A stretch of DNA of 31,263 nucleotides, taken from the NCBI GenBank assembly GCA_050248795.1, contig JBFWRS010000038.1, positions 1-31,263 on the forward strand, in the 5' to 3' direction. The translations under genes and the position numbers were made by a program. Below are positions 14,765-22,276 of this stretch, piece by piece. The notes beneath the pieces are model-generated. The model had not been told where the DNA came from. It was given only the letters and a program-made list of their open reading frames with translations, and made no database searches. This DNA is from CAZTDU01 sp050248795 (GTDB lineage: Bacteria > Pseudomonadota > Gammaproteobacteria > Burkholderiales > SG8-39). Numbering within the stretch: position 1 is the stretch's first letter; each line of letters opens with the position of its first letter.

Positions 14765-15724
14765 TCATCCTTCCTGTGTGGGCCGGGTCGGCGGCGGCGC
14801 GAGCATAGCATCGCCCGCTGCGCGTTCGATCCTGCAGTTCTCCGCGACCGCGGCACGGATGACCTGCGCCAGCCGCAGCGTCCCCGGTCCCGCCGCGTCG
14901 CGGTCGGCGAAGGTCAGGTAGAGCGTTCCCGACTTCACCGCGCCTTCGCGCAAGGGCAGCGGCCGCAGCGCGCCGCGCCCGAGTTCGGCGCGGATCGCAT
15001 CTTCGGGGTACCAGGCGTAGCCGAGGCCCGCGCACACTGCCTGGATCGAGGTCGCCTTGTTCGATACCGTCCAGCGCAGCTCGTTCAGCCAGCCACCGAC
15101 GCGCACCCGCTGCTCGCCGGAGTCGCGGATCACCACGTGGCGGTACGGACGCAGGTCCTCGAGTGTCAGTTCACGTCGAATCCGGTGGAGCGGGTGGGTC
15201 GGCGCGGCGACGCACACCGCGCGCACCGGCATCAGCAGGTCGCCGACGAATCCCGGCGGCACGTTGCTGCTGATGGCGAGGTCGACGCGGCCGGCGGCGA
15301 GCGCCTCGTCGGTGCCGCCAAGTACGGTCTCGTAGAGTTCCAGGTGCGTTTCCGGGCGCTCGGCGGCAAACGCCGCCAGGCATTCCAGCAGCAGCCAGGT
15401 GGGAAACAGGATCTCCACCGCGATGCGGATCTCGGCCTCCCAGCCGCGGGCGAGTTCCGCCGCCGCGCGCTCCATGCGGGCGGCCTCGTCGATCAGGGCC
15501 CTGCCGCGCCGGTACAGCAGCTCGCCGGTCGGCGTCAGCACCGCCTTGCGGCCACGCAGCTCGAACACGCTGACGCCGAGCAGGGATTCCAGCTTCTTCA
15601 CCGCGTAGGTGAGCGTGGACTGACTTTTGTGCAAGTGATCTGCTGCTCGTGCATAACTGCCTGAATCAACGACTGAAACAAGGGCGTTCCATTGATCGAG
15701 GCTGATTCTTGGGTGCGATGACAT
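14765..15724 (-). CDS. LysR-family transcriptional regulator
   Basis: The 319-residue protein has an N-terminal winged helix-turn-helix (residues 8-66: DQWNALVSVVDSGSYARAADHLHKSQSTLTYAVKKLE) and a periplasmic-binding-like effector domain (about 92-295) with GRVDLAISS and an HPLHRIRRELTLEDL segment. It is divergent from azoreductase and pirin and followed at once by GST. LysR proteins usually control a divergent target together with an inducer; in E. coli the related arrangement of YhaJ beside the pirin gene yhaK responds to aromatic electrophiles. Three inverted repeats lie in the 98-base divergent gap. The one at 15725-15739 abuts its start codon and fits autoregulation. Confidence 0.92.
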   Translation of the reverse strand: MSSHPRISLDQWNALVSVVDSGSYARAADHLHKSQSTLTYAVKKLESLLGVSVFELRGRKAVLTPTGELLYRRGRALIDEAARMERAAAELARGWEAEIRIAVEILFPTWLLLECLAAFAAERPETHLELYETVLGGTDEALAAGRVDLAISSNVPPGFVGDLLMPVRAVCVAAPTHPLHRIRRELTLEDLRPYRHVVIRDSGEQRVRVGGWLNELRWTVSNKATSIQAVCAGLGYAWYPEDAIRAELGRGALRPLPLREGAVKSGTLYLTFADRDAAGPGTLRLAQVIRAAVAENCRIERAAGDAMLAPPPTRPTQEG

Positions 15725-15739
15725 ATCTACGTAATAGAT
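15725..15739. promoter_or_regulatory. Inverted repeat at the LysR start codon
   Basis: ATCTA and TAGAT flank CGTAA immediately upstream of the LysR ATG. It shares TCTA/TAGA half-sites with the repeat at 15769-15785, which suggests a common binding protein, probably the LysR product. Confidence 0.45.
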
Positions 15740-15740
15740 T

Positions 15741-15756
15741 AAATATCGCGATATTT
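15741..15756. promoter_or_regulatory. Perfect 16-bp palindrome in the LysR-azoR gap
   Basis: AAATATCGCGATATTT is a perfect palindrome. It contains the T-N11-A spacing that LysR-type boxes use, and it lies centrally in the divergent promoter region. Confidence 0.5.
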
Positions 15757-15768
15757 TGCGCTTTCATA

Positions 15769-15785
15769 TCTATTGGATCAATAGA
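15769..15785. promoter_or_regulatory. Perfect inverted repeat near the azoR promoter
   Basis: TCTATTG and CAATAGA are perfect 7-base arms around GAT. The site is 37 bases upstream of the azoreductase ATG. It is the strongest candidate for LysR control of azoR-pirin. Confidence 0.55.
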
Positions 15786-15822
15786 ACAATGACTTCACCC
15801 AATCTGATCCAAGGAGCAAGCC

Positions 15823-16431
15823 ATGCGCACCATCCTGCACCTGAATTCCAGCATCTTCGGCGTTGCCGGCCAGTCCAGCGCACTTGCCGACGCCTTCGTC
15901 GCGCAGTTCCCGGCCGCCCGCGTCATCTCGCGCGACCTTTCGACCCAGGTGCTGCCGCACCTGGACGCCGCGCGCTTCGCGGCGTTCCTGTCGCGCCCGG
16001 AGTCGCGCACGCCGGCGCAGCAGGCAGTGCTGGACGAATCGGACGCGCTGATCGCCGAGCTGCAGGCCGCCGACACCATCGTCATCGGCCTGCCGATGTA
16101 CAACTTCGGCATTCCGTCGCAACTGAAGGCGTACTTCGACCACGTCGCTCGCGCCGGCGTCACCTTCAGGTACACCGACAAGGGCGCGGTGGGGCTGCTC
16201 ACCGGCAAGAAGGCGTACGTTTTCACCGCGCGCGGCGGCATCTACCAGGGCACGCCGAAGGACACGCAGACGCCGTACGTGCGCGACTTCCTCGCGTTCC
16301 TCGGCATCACCGACGTGGAGTTCGTGCACGCCGAGGGCCTCGCCATCGGCGACGCGCACAAGCAGGCCTCGCTCGCGCAGGCGCGGCGCGCCTTGCGCGA
16401 TCTGGCCCAGCCCGAAAGAATTGCGGCATAA
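15823..16431 (+). CDS. azoR: FMN-dependent NADH:quinone/azo reductase
   Basis: The 202-residue protein has the flavodoxin-like fold of AzoR. It opens MRTILHLNSSIFG, with the FMN-phosphate loop (NSSIFGVAGQSSALA), then ADTIVIGLPMYNFGIPSQLKAYFDHVARAGVTFRY and the flavin contact FTARGGIY, all characteristic of the family. AzoR-type enzymes use NAD(P)H for two-electron reduction of quinones and azo compounds in the cytoplasm, protecting against quinone and thiol stress. AAGGAG lies 6-7 bases before the ATG. It is followed by the pirin gene, whose ribosome-binding site overlaps this gene's stop codon, so the two are co-translated. It is probably controlled by the divergent LysR protein. Confidence 0.94.
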   Translation: MRTILHLNSSIFGVAGQSSALADAFVAQFPAARVISRDLSTQVLPHLDAARFAAFLSRPESRTPAQQAVLDESDALIAELQAADTIVIGLPMYNFGIPSQLKAYFDHVARAGVTFRYTDKGAVGLLTGKKAYVFTARGGIYQGTPKDTQTPYVRDFLAFLGITDVEFVHAEGLAIGDAHKQASLAQARRALRDLAQPERIAA

Positions 16432-16443
16432 GGAGCAATGACC

Positions 16444-17322
16444 ATGAGCGAACGCATCCTGCAACGCGTGATCCCTTCGATCCCCGCCTCGGACGGCGCG
16501 GGCGTGAAGCTGCGCCGCAGCCTCGGCGCGGCCAACGGCCTGCGCCACGACCCGTTCCTGATGCTGGACGAGTTCTACTCGGACGATCCGGACGACTACC
16601 TCGCGGGATTTCCCTCGCATCCGCACCGCGGCTTCGAGACCGTGACCTACATGCTCGACGGCCACATGCGCCACGAGGACAGCGGCGGCAACCGCGGCGA
16701 CCTCGGTCCCGGCGACGTGCAGTGGATGACCGCGGCGCGCGGCATCGTGCACTCGGAGATGCCGCAGCAGACCGCAGGCCGCATGCGCGGCTTCCAGTTG
16801 TGGCTGAACCTGCCGGCGAAGGAGAAGATGAAGCCCGCGGCGTACAGCGACATTCCGGCCGCGGCGATTCCGGTCGCCGAGCTCGCGGCAGGCGTGCGCG
16901 TCAAGGTGATCGCGGGCGAGGACTTCGGCGTGCGCGGCCCGATGCATGGACTGTCCACCGAGCCGGTGTTCTACGACGTGCACCTGCCGGCGGGCGCTGC
17001 GTTCGATGCGCGGCTGCCGGCGGCGCACAACGCCTTCGTCTACGCCTACGAGGGCGAGGCGACAGTGGGCGCGGATCGCAAGGCCTTGCCGCATCGCGCC
17101 GCGGGCCTGCTGTCGGCGGGGGACAGCCTGCGTATCGCGGCGGGCGCCAGCGCTGCGCGCGTGCTGCTGCTGGCAGGAAAGCCGATCGGCGAGCCCATCG
17201 TGCAGTACGGGCCGTTCGTGATGAACACCCGCGACGAGATCGAGCAGGCGATACGCGACTACCAGTCGGGCGAATTCGCGAAGGACCCGGTGCGCCGCAT
17301 CAGGGTGCCGCAGCCGGCCTGA
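16444..17322 (+). CDS. Pirin-family bicupin protein
   Basis: The 292-residue protein carries the classic pirin N-terminal cupin: FPSHPHRGFETVTYMLDG, RHEDSGGNRGDLGPGDVQWM and GIVHSEMP, which together give three His and a Glu for one metal ion. A second cupin-like half (about residues 180-260) and a typical tail DEIEQAIRDYQSGEF follow. Some bacterial pirins cleave quercetin as 2,3-dioxygenases and others are redox sensors; which applies here is unknown. Two ATGs compete: 16438 is only 2 bases from AGGAG, and 16444 is 8 bases from it, so I chose the second. The gene ends 4 bases from the convergent MFS gene. Confidence 0.93.
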   Translation: MSERILQRVIPSIPASDGAGVKLRRSLGAANGLRHDPFLMLDEFYSDDPDDYLAGFPSHPHRGFETVTYMLDGHMRHEDSGGNRGDLGPGDVQWMTAARGIVHSEMPQQTAGRMRGFQLWLNLPAKEKMKPAAYSDIPAAAIPVAELAAGVRVKVIAGEDFGVRGPMHGLSTEPVFYDVHLPAGAAFDARLPAAHNAFVYAYEGEATVGADRKALPHRAAGLLSAGDSLRIAAGASAARVLLLAGKPIGEPIVQYGPFVMNTRDEIEQAIRDYQSGEFAKDPVRRIRVPQPA

Positions 17323-17326
17323 GCGT

Positions 17327-18577
17327 TCAGGTGCGCACCGGCTTCTTTGCGGCGAGGAAGAACACAGAACCCAGCCCCGCCAGCAGCGCAAGCGTGGTGA
17401 AGCCGGTGCGGTAGTTTCCGGTGGCGTCGGCAAGGATGCCGGCGACCATCGGGCCGCCGATCTGGCCGACCACGGCGATCATCGAGGCGAGGCCGAGGAT
17501 CATGCCGATCGCGCTGGTGCCGAAATAGTCGGCGCGGATCGCCTGCATCAGCGGCCCGCGCAGGCCCCAGGCCACGCCATGCAGGATGGCAAAGGCGGCT
17601 AGCATCGCCAGCACCGGCAGCGGCGTGAAGTTGGCATAGGTCAGCGCGAGCAGCGCGAGCATGTGCATCAGCATGCAGGCCACCGACAGCAGCCGCTTGT
17701 CCCAGCGATCGCCTACCGCCCAGCCGATGGCGACGCCGCCGATCTGCGCGACGGTCATCAGCGTGATGATCAGCGCGGCGGCCTCAAGCGAATAGCCGAG
17801 CGCTTCCTTCATGTGGGTGACCGCGTGCACGTTCACCGCGGTGACGACGAAGAGGGCGAAACCGTGGCCGAGCGAGATCAGCCAGAAGGCGCGCGTGCGC
17901 ACGGCTTCCCGCCAGGTGAAGTCGCGCGAGGACGCGGGCGCCGGCGCCGGGGCGCTCGGTTCGGTCTGCGGCGGCGGCGCCGGCACGCCGTCGATGGTCA
18001 TGCCCAGGTCCTTCGGGCGGTTGTGCATCACATGGGCAAGCGGCAGGCCGGCGGCGAGGATCAGCACGCCGGAAGCGAACGCGGTGGCGCGCCAGCCGTG
18101 GGTAACCAGCGACCAAGCCACCAGCGGCACCGCGGTGCCGCCGAACGCGAGTCCCAGGTGCATGGTCGACAGCGCGCGCGCGCGCCGGCGCTCGAACCAG
18201 TGCATCACCGCCACGTTCAGCGGGATGTAGCTCGACAGGCTGGAGCCGATGGCGACGAAGAAGAAGACGATGTAGAACTCGAGCAGCGTCTCGGTGAATG
18301 CGAGCAGCATGAAGCTGCAGCCGAGCATGACGATGCCGGTGAAGATGACGTTGCGTGGACCGAAGCGGTCCAGGAACCAGCCCATGATCGGCCCCAGCAT
18401 CGCGGCTTCCATCTGCTGCAGGGCCGCGACGCCCGAGAGCGCGGTCTTCGACCAGCCGCGTTCCACGTGCAGCACGGCGACATAGGCGCCAAAGGACTGC
18501 ATCAGGAACACCGACTGCAGGAACTGTATGCCGGTGCCGGCGGCGACCATGCGCCAGCCGTAGAAGACCTTGCTCAC
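17327..18577 (-). CDS. MFS transporter, OFA/MCT-like
   Basis: The 416-residue protein has twelve predicted membrane helices in two halves of six, with a central Pro-rich loop (about residues 200-225). Near the start is FYGWRMVAAG, a common opening of the monocarboxylate/oxalate-formate-antiporter-like branch of the major facilitator superfamily. The loop 2-3 motif appears as GWFLDRFGPRNVI. It probably moves a small carboxylate across the inner membrane; the substrate is not readable. The start is GTG at 18577 and no good ribosome-binding site is seen; a stem-loop immediately upstream includes the first base of the start codon. The upstream gene on the same strand ends 53 bases away. Confidence 0.88.
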   Translation of the reverse strand: MSKVFYGWRMVAAGTGIQFLQSVFLMQSFGAYVAVLHVERGWSKTALSGVAALQQMEAAMLGPIMGWFLDRFGPRNVIFTGIVMLGCSFMLLAFTETLLEFYIVFFFVAIGSSLSSYIPLNVAVMHWFERRRARALSTMHLGLAFGGTAVPLVAWSLVTHGWRATAFASGVLILAAGLPLAHVMHNRPKDLGMTIDGVPAPPPQTEPSAPAPAPASSRDFTWREAVRTRAFWLISLGHGFALFVVTAVNVHAVTHMKEALGYSLEAAALIITLMTVAQIGGVAIGWAVGDRWDKRLLSVACMLMHMLALLALTYANFTPLPVLAMLAAFAILHGVAWGLRGPLMQAIRADYFGTSAIGMILGLASMIAVVGQIGGPMVAGILADATGNYRTGFTTLALLAGLGSVFFLAAKKPVRT

Positions 18578-18607
18578 CCCGGCAGCCTACAGGCAGGCAC
18601 GCCGGGG
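18577..18607. repeat. Stem-loop overlapping the MFS start codon
   Basis: CCCCGGC (18577-18583) and GCCGGGG (18601-18607) are perfect 7-base arms around 17 bases that hold a smaller GCCT/AGGC hairpin. On the minus-strand mRNA the 3' arm ends at the first base of the GTG start. No T-run follows, so it is not an obvious terminator; it could occlude the translation start. Confidence 0.35.
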
Positions 18608-18630
18608 CGGAACCCGTCGTTTTGCGGGAG

Positions 18631-18915
18631 CTACTTCTTGCTCAGCGAGCCGAAGTCGATGTCGATCTTGCTGACGTCGACGTTTGCCCTTTCCTTCGCC
18701 TCGCGCGCGGCACGCGCAACCGAGTTGAACTCGAAGTTGCCGGCGACGAATGCTTCGGCGAGCTTGAAGCTCATCGCGACGAGCGCCTTGGGCTGGGGCT
18801 TCTCGCTGCCGGGCTGCGAATACACCTTGCCGCACAGTTCGATGTAGATTTTCTTCGCCAGCTCCTCGGTGTGGTCTACCGGTGGCGCTGCGCCGGGTTT
18901 CGCTTCTGCACTCAT
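18631..18915 (-). CDS. Small soluble protein of unknown function (94 residues)
   Basis: The gene starts at ATG 18915 (MSAEAKPGAAPP) with a weak GAAAGA upstream; a further in-frame ATG at 18963 would overlap the divergent promoter region. The protein is hydrophilic, with helical stretches TEELAKKIYIELCGKVY, ALVAMSFKLAEAFVAGNF and VARAAREAKERANVDV, and no signal peptide or membrane segment. I do not recognise it. It is divergent from the membrane-repeat protein at 18983 and upstream of the MFS gene. Confidence 0.62.
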   Translation of the reverse strand: MSAEAKPGAAPPVDHTEELAKKIYIELCGKVYSQPGSEKPQPKALVAMSFKLAEAFVAGNFEFNSVARAAREAKERANVDVSKIDIDFGSLSKK

Positions 18916-18982
18916 GGTGTCTTTCGCTATGCGTTGGGGCGCCAGTATTGTAGTCGCAATCATCGGCTATCCTCGCCGCTAC

Positions 18983-19900
18983 ATGGAGCAGACACCACGC
19001 CCGGAACTGCCGTGGGCGCTGTGGGCCGGCGTGGCCGGCGCGCTGGCGGCCACGGCGATCTCGGTGAAGGGGATACTCGCCTCGGCCAGCTCGACCGCGG
19101 CAATCGGCTTCATCTTCGTGCCCTTCATCGCCATCGCGGCCGGCGTGCTCGCCGGCGTCTGGGGGCTGGCGCTGGGCACGGTCGCGGCGCACCTGCGCGG
19201 CCTGAAGCAGGTGCTGCGCCCGGTGCTGATCATGGCCTGGGTGGTCGCGCTGGCGGCGCCGGCGGCAATCGGCTGGGAAGCCTGGCGCGGCTATGCGCTG
19301 CAGGCGGCGGTGCGCGAGGTGCTGGCGCTGCCGGGGAATCGCCTGGAGGACGCCTTCGCCTCGTCGCCCTGGAGCCGCAACAAGTTCTTCCTCGGCGCGC
19401 TTGCACAGCACAAGGAGGCGCACGCAGGCCTGCTCGAGCGCATCGCCGCGCTGCCCGACCCGGCGCTGCGCGAAGGCATGGGTTCGCTGTGGGACGTGAT
19501 GGGCACGAACCGCAAGGGCCAGCCGGTGCTGTGGCTGGTGGCGGCCCACCCGCACACCTCGCCCGCGACGCTGGAGCGCCTCGCCGCGAACCCGGGCAGC
19601 GATCACATCCTCGGCGCGGTGCTGCGCAACCCGAACACGCCGCTTGCGGCGATGGCGCCGCACCTGGCGTCGACAAGTCATGAAATCGAATGGGGGCTGT
19701 CGCTTAACCCCAATACGCCTGCTGCGGTACTCGAGCGCCTGTCGCGCTCGGAGAACGTCTATGCGCGGCTGAACCTCACGTACAACAGCGGCACGCCGCT
19801 GGCGATTCTCGAACGGCTGGCGCAGGACGGCGACGAACTGCTGGCGCGTAATGCAAGCCGGGCGCTGGAACGCCGGCGCAAGGCCGCGCCGGCGCGCTGA
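18983..19900 (+). CDS. Membrane protein with C-terminal LRV-like repeats
   Basis: The 305-residue protein has three hydrophobic helices (about residues 10-34, 38-68 and 75-97). A soluble region of about 200 residues follows, in which helical repeats of the leucine-rich-variant type can be seen. The phrase NPNTP occurs twice (in VLRNPNTPLAAMAPHL and LNPNTPAAVLERL), and NSGTPLAILERL follows; each is then succeeded by a Leu-rich helix. Such solenoids mediate protein contacts. The repeats should lie on the cytoplasmic side if the third helix ends there, which is not certain. TATCCT (18968-18973), 9 bases before the ATG, may be a -10 box. Its stop codon and that of the next convergent gene abut as TGATCA. 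Confidence 0.8.
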   Translation: MEQTPRPELPWALWAGVAGALAATAISVKGILASASSTAAIGFIFVPFIAIAAGVLAGVWGLALGTVAAHLRGLKQVLRPVLIMAWVVALAAPAAIGWEAWRGYALQAAVREVLALPGNRLEDAFASSPWSRNKFFLGALAQHKEAHAGLLERIAALPDPALREGMGSLWDVMGTNRKGQPVLWLVAAHPHTSPATLERLAANPGSDHILGAVLRNPNTPLAAMAPHLASTSHEIEWGLSLNPNTPAAVLERLSRSENVYARLNLTYNSGTPLAILERLAQDGDELLARNASRALERRRKAAPAR

Positions 19901-20437
19901 TCAGTTGCCGGGTGGCCGGGCGCCCGGAGGTGGCGGCGGCGGAGTGCCCGCGGGCGGCGGAGGCGGGGTGACCACGGGCGCGCTCTGTTGCTGCACCGGC
20001 TGGTCGTAGCGGCCGGCCACCGGCACGCGGTGCCCCTTGGCGTACATGCACTGCTGGTAGCTGTGGTCGTAGCGGCGTTGCGCATCCCGGCCGGAACTGC
20101 TCGCCGTGCCGGCACCCGCGACCGAGCCGAGCACGAGGCCAACCGCCGCGCCGGTGCCGGCGCCGCGGCTGCCGTCGGCGATGGCGCCGGCCACCGCACC
20201 GACGCCGGCGCCGATCGCCGCGCTCTTCACGCCGCTGTCCACCTGCGCCTCCTCGGCGGAGGTGCCGATCTGGTAAGCGGCGTACTGGCGGCACTCCTGG
20301 TCGTCGGCGCGAAACCGCTCGAAACTCATGCCGGTACCCGGAAGCACCAGCACGTTCGGGCCGGTGGGCACGGTCGCACAGGCGCCGAGCAGCACGACGG
20401 CACCAAGCAGGAGGGTTACGCGCGCGGCGGGCTTCAT
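19901..20437 (-). CDS. Glycine-zipper outer-membrane lipoprotein, Pro-rich tail
   Basis: The 178-residue protein starts with a lipoprotein signal (MKPAARVTLLLGAVVLLGAC; lipid-anchor Cys at residue 20 in LLGAC). The mature part has a Cys-containing helical segment (FRADDQECRQYAAYQ), then a glycine zipper (about residues 75-110: IGAGVGAVAGAIADG, GTGAAVGLVLGSVAG) that can insert in or oligomerise at a membrane. RRYDHSYQQCMYAKGHRVP follows, a motif common in glycine-zipper lipoproteins, and a Pro-rich tail ends it. The ATG overlaps the TGA of the upstream gene (ATGA), so the two are coupled. The role is probably envelope-structural; no partner is evident. Confidence 0.85.
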   Translation of the reverse strand: MKPAARVTLLLGAVVLLGACATVPTGPNVLVLPGTGMSFERFRADDQECRQYAAYQIGTSAEEAQVDSGVKSAAIGAGVGAVAGAIADGSRGAGTGAAVGLVLGSVAGAGTASSSGRDAQRRYDHSYQQCMYAKGHRVPVAGRYDQPVQQQSAPVVTPPPPPAGTPPPPPPGARPPGN

Positions 20438-20823
20438 TGCTGCGGCGTGGGAGGTACCGGTTGCCACGCGCCGGCGCACTGCTGGACATAGGGGTAGTAG
20501 GCGTTCGATTCGGCGCAGTAGTACCAGTAGCTGGTCGACGCAGGCGCGGGTGCCTGCGGCCGCTCGATGTACACGGTAGGCTCGGGCGGCACGACGACCA
20601 GCGGCGCGGGTGCGTAGTAGTAGTAGCGCGGGAAGTACGGCCCGAAGTGCGAGCGGTAGTACGGCCGCGGATGCCCGTAGCGGTAAGAATACGCAAACCC
20701 CGGCGTGCCGAAATGGATGCCGATGCTGGCCCTTGCCCGCGGGCGGTGGGCATCCGCCGGACTCGCGGCGACCGCACCGAACGCGGCCAGCACGGCGACA
20801 GCCAGCAACTTCTTCATGACCAT
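20434..20823 (-). CDS. Secreted Tyr/Pro-rich protein of unknown function
   Basis: The 129-residue protein starts with a Sec signal peptide (MVMKKLLAVAVLAAFGAVAASPADA, cleavage likely after ADA). The mature part is rich in Tyr, Pro and His (for example YGHPRPYYRSHFGPYFPRYYYY), followed by a Pro/Ala stretch. It ends with YWYYCAESNAYYPYVQQC and WQPVPP, where two Cys residues may form a disulfide. Short exported proteins with this C-terminal YYC...YYPYV...C...W..V motif are common in proteobacteria and lack a known role. ATG 20823 or 20817 could be the start; neither has a clear ribosome-binding site. It overlaps the glycine-zipper lipoprotein gene. Confidence 0.82.
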   Translation of the reverse strand: MVMKKLLAVAVLAAFGAVAASPADAHRPRARASIGIHFGTPGFAYSYRYGHPRPYYRSHFGPYFPRYYYYAPAPLVVVPPEPTVYIERPQAPAPASTSYWYYCAESNAYYPYVQQCAGAWQPVPPTPQQ

Positions 20824-20906
20824 GTTCACAGGATAGCGCGGCGGACCGCCGGTTTCCACGCCGGAAGTGTTTCGAGTTGTAAGCGCAGATGAGGGAGAAT
20901 ACGCAT

Positions 20907-22181
20907 ATGGACGGATTGAGCCTACAGGTCGGCAAGTACGACATCCAGCAGATGCTCGGCAAGGGCGCCACGGGCACGGTGTACCTTGCAAAGGACACCT
21001 TTTCCGGCCGCGAGGTGGCGCTGAAGACCATCGAGCCGGAGGTGTTCCGCGATCCCGAGTTCGGCACCGTGCACCGCTCGCAGTTCCTCAACGAGGCTTC
21101 CCTCGCGGGCAAGATCCGCCATCCGCACATCGTCGCGATACTGGACGCGGTGGTCGAGGAGGATTCGGGCCACATCGCCATGGAACTCGTCACCGGCGGC
21201 GACCTCGCGCAGTACGTCAGCCCCGACAAGCTGCTCCCGGTGGCGGATGCGCTGCAGATCGGCTTCAAGTGCTGCGGCGCGCTCGACTATGCCTTCCGCG
21301 AGGGCATCGTCCACCGCGACATCAAGCCCGCGAACATCCTGATCTCCAGGGGTACCGAGGTGAAGATCTCGGACTTCGGCGCCGCGTTCCTGCGCAAGAG
21401 CCAGGCGGTGCAGACGGTGGCGATGGGCTCTCCCTTCTACATGTCGCCGGAACAGATCCAGGGCGCCGAGCTCACCATGCACAGCGACATGTATTCGCTC
21501 GGCGTGGTGCTGTACGAACTGCTCACCGGCACGCGGCCCTTCGTCGCCGACACGCTGGAGGGGCTGGTGCAGAAGATCCTGAACCAGGATCCGGTGCCGC
21601 CCTCGACGCTGCGCCCCGGCTTGCCCAGGCAGATCGATGCCGTGGTGCTTACCGCGATCAACAAGAAGCCTGCGCATCGCCACGCGAGCTGGGCGGACTT
21701 CGCGCATGCGATCTCGGAAACGGTCGGACTGGTGCTGCCGCCGGAAGCGATCTCGGATACCGAGAAGTTCGTTTCCATCAAGAGCGTGGAGATACTGTCG
21801 GGGCTCGCGGACGCGGAACTCTGGGAGATCGTCAACGCCGGGGTGTGGTCACGCGTCGCGGCCGCGAGCAGCATCGTGCGCGAGGGAGAGCCCGGCGAGA
21901 ACTTCTATTTCATCGCCAAGGGGCAATGCAAGGTCACCAGCCAGGGCAAGCTTTTGAACCTGGTGAACGAATCGGAGTTCGTGGGCGAGATGGGCTGGAT
22001 CGGCAGCGGCGGCGGCACGCGCCAGGCTTCGGTGGATGCGATGACCGACCTGCTGGTGGCCGAATACACTCCGGCGGCGCTCGCCGAGATGAGCCTGTCG
22101 GCGCAACTGCACCTGACGCGCGCGCTGGTGCGCAACCTAGCCGACCGGCTCGCGCTTTCGAACGCCCGACTTGCACGCTAG
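20907..22181 (+). CDS. Ser/Thr protein kinase with cyclic-nucleotide-binding domain
   Basis: The 424-residue protein begins with a Hanks-type kinase (residues 9-270): glycine loop LGKGATGTVY (17-26), Lys40, HRDIKPAN (136-143, catalytic Asp138), DFG (156-158) and MSPEQ. A cyclic-nucleotide-monophosphate-binding domain follows (about 295-415), with REGEPGENFYFIAKGQCKV and a phosphate-binding cassette FVGEMGWIGSGGGTRQASV that keeps the Gly-Glu and the Arg. The kinase may therefore be switched by cAMP or c-di-GMP-like ligands; this is inference. No membrane helix is seen. I start at ATG 20907 because GAGGGAG lies about 9 bases upstream. The TRAP transporter genes follow on the same strand after 95 bases. 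Confidence 0.93.
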   Translation: MDGLSLQVGKYDIQQMLGKGATGTVYLAKDTFSGREVALKTIEPEVFRDPEFGTVHRSQFLNEASLAGKIRHPHIVAILDAVVEEDSGHIAMELVTGGDLAQYVSPDKLLPVADALQIGFKCCGALDYAFREGIVHRDIKPANILISRGTEVKISDFGAAFLRKSQAVQTVAMGSPFYMSPEQIQGAELTMHSDMYSLGVVLYELLTGTRPFVADTLEGLVQKILNQDPVPPSTLRPGLPRQIDAVVLTAINKKPAHRHASWADFAHAISETVGLVLPPEAISDTEKFVSIKSVEILSGLADAELWEIVNAGVWSRVAAASSIVREGEPGENFYFIAKGQCKVTSQGKLLNLVNESEFVGEMGWIGSGGGTRQASVDAMTDLLVAEYTPAALAEMSLSAQLHLTRALVRNLADRLALSNARLAR

Positions 22182-22276
22182 CGCAGATGCCGGCTGAGCT
22201 TGACGCACCCCACCTCATGGGCTACGTTCCGCCACTCGGTAAAGACAAACAATGTACCAATCTGGAGGAGGGCGCC

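Noticed and set aside
18577..18607. Stem-loop as an intrinsic terminator of the 18631 gene
   Set aside because: There is no T-run after the stem on the minus strand.
22200..22228. TTGACG with TACGTT as a dctP promoter
   Set aside because: The -10 matches at only three of six positions; kept as a remark only.
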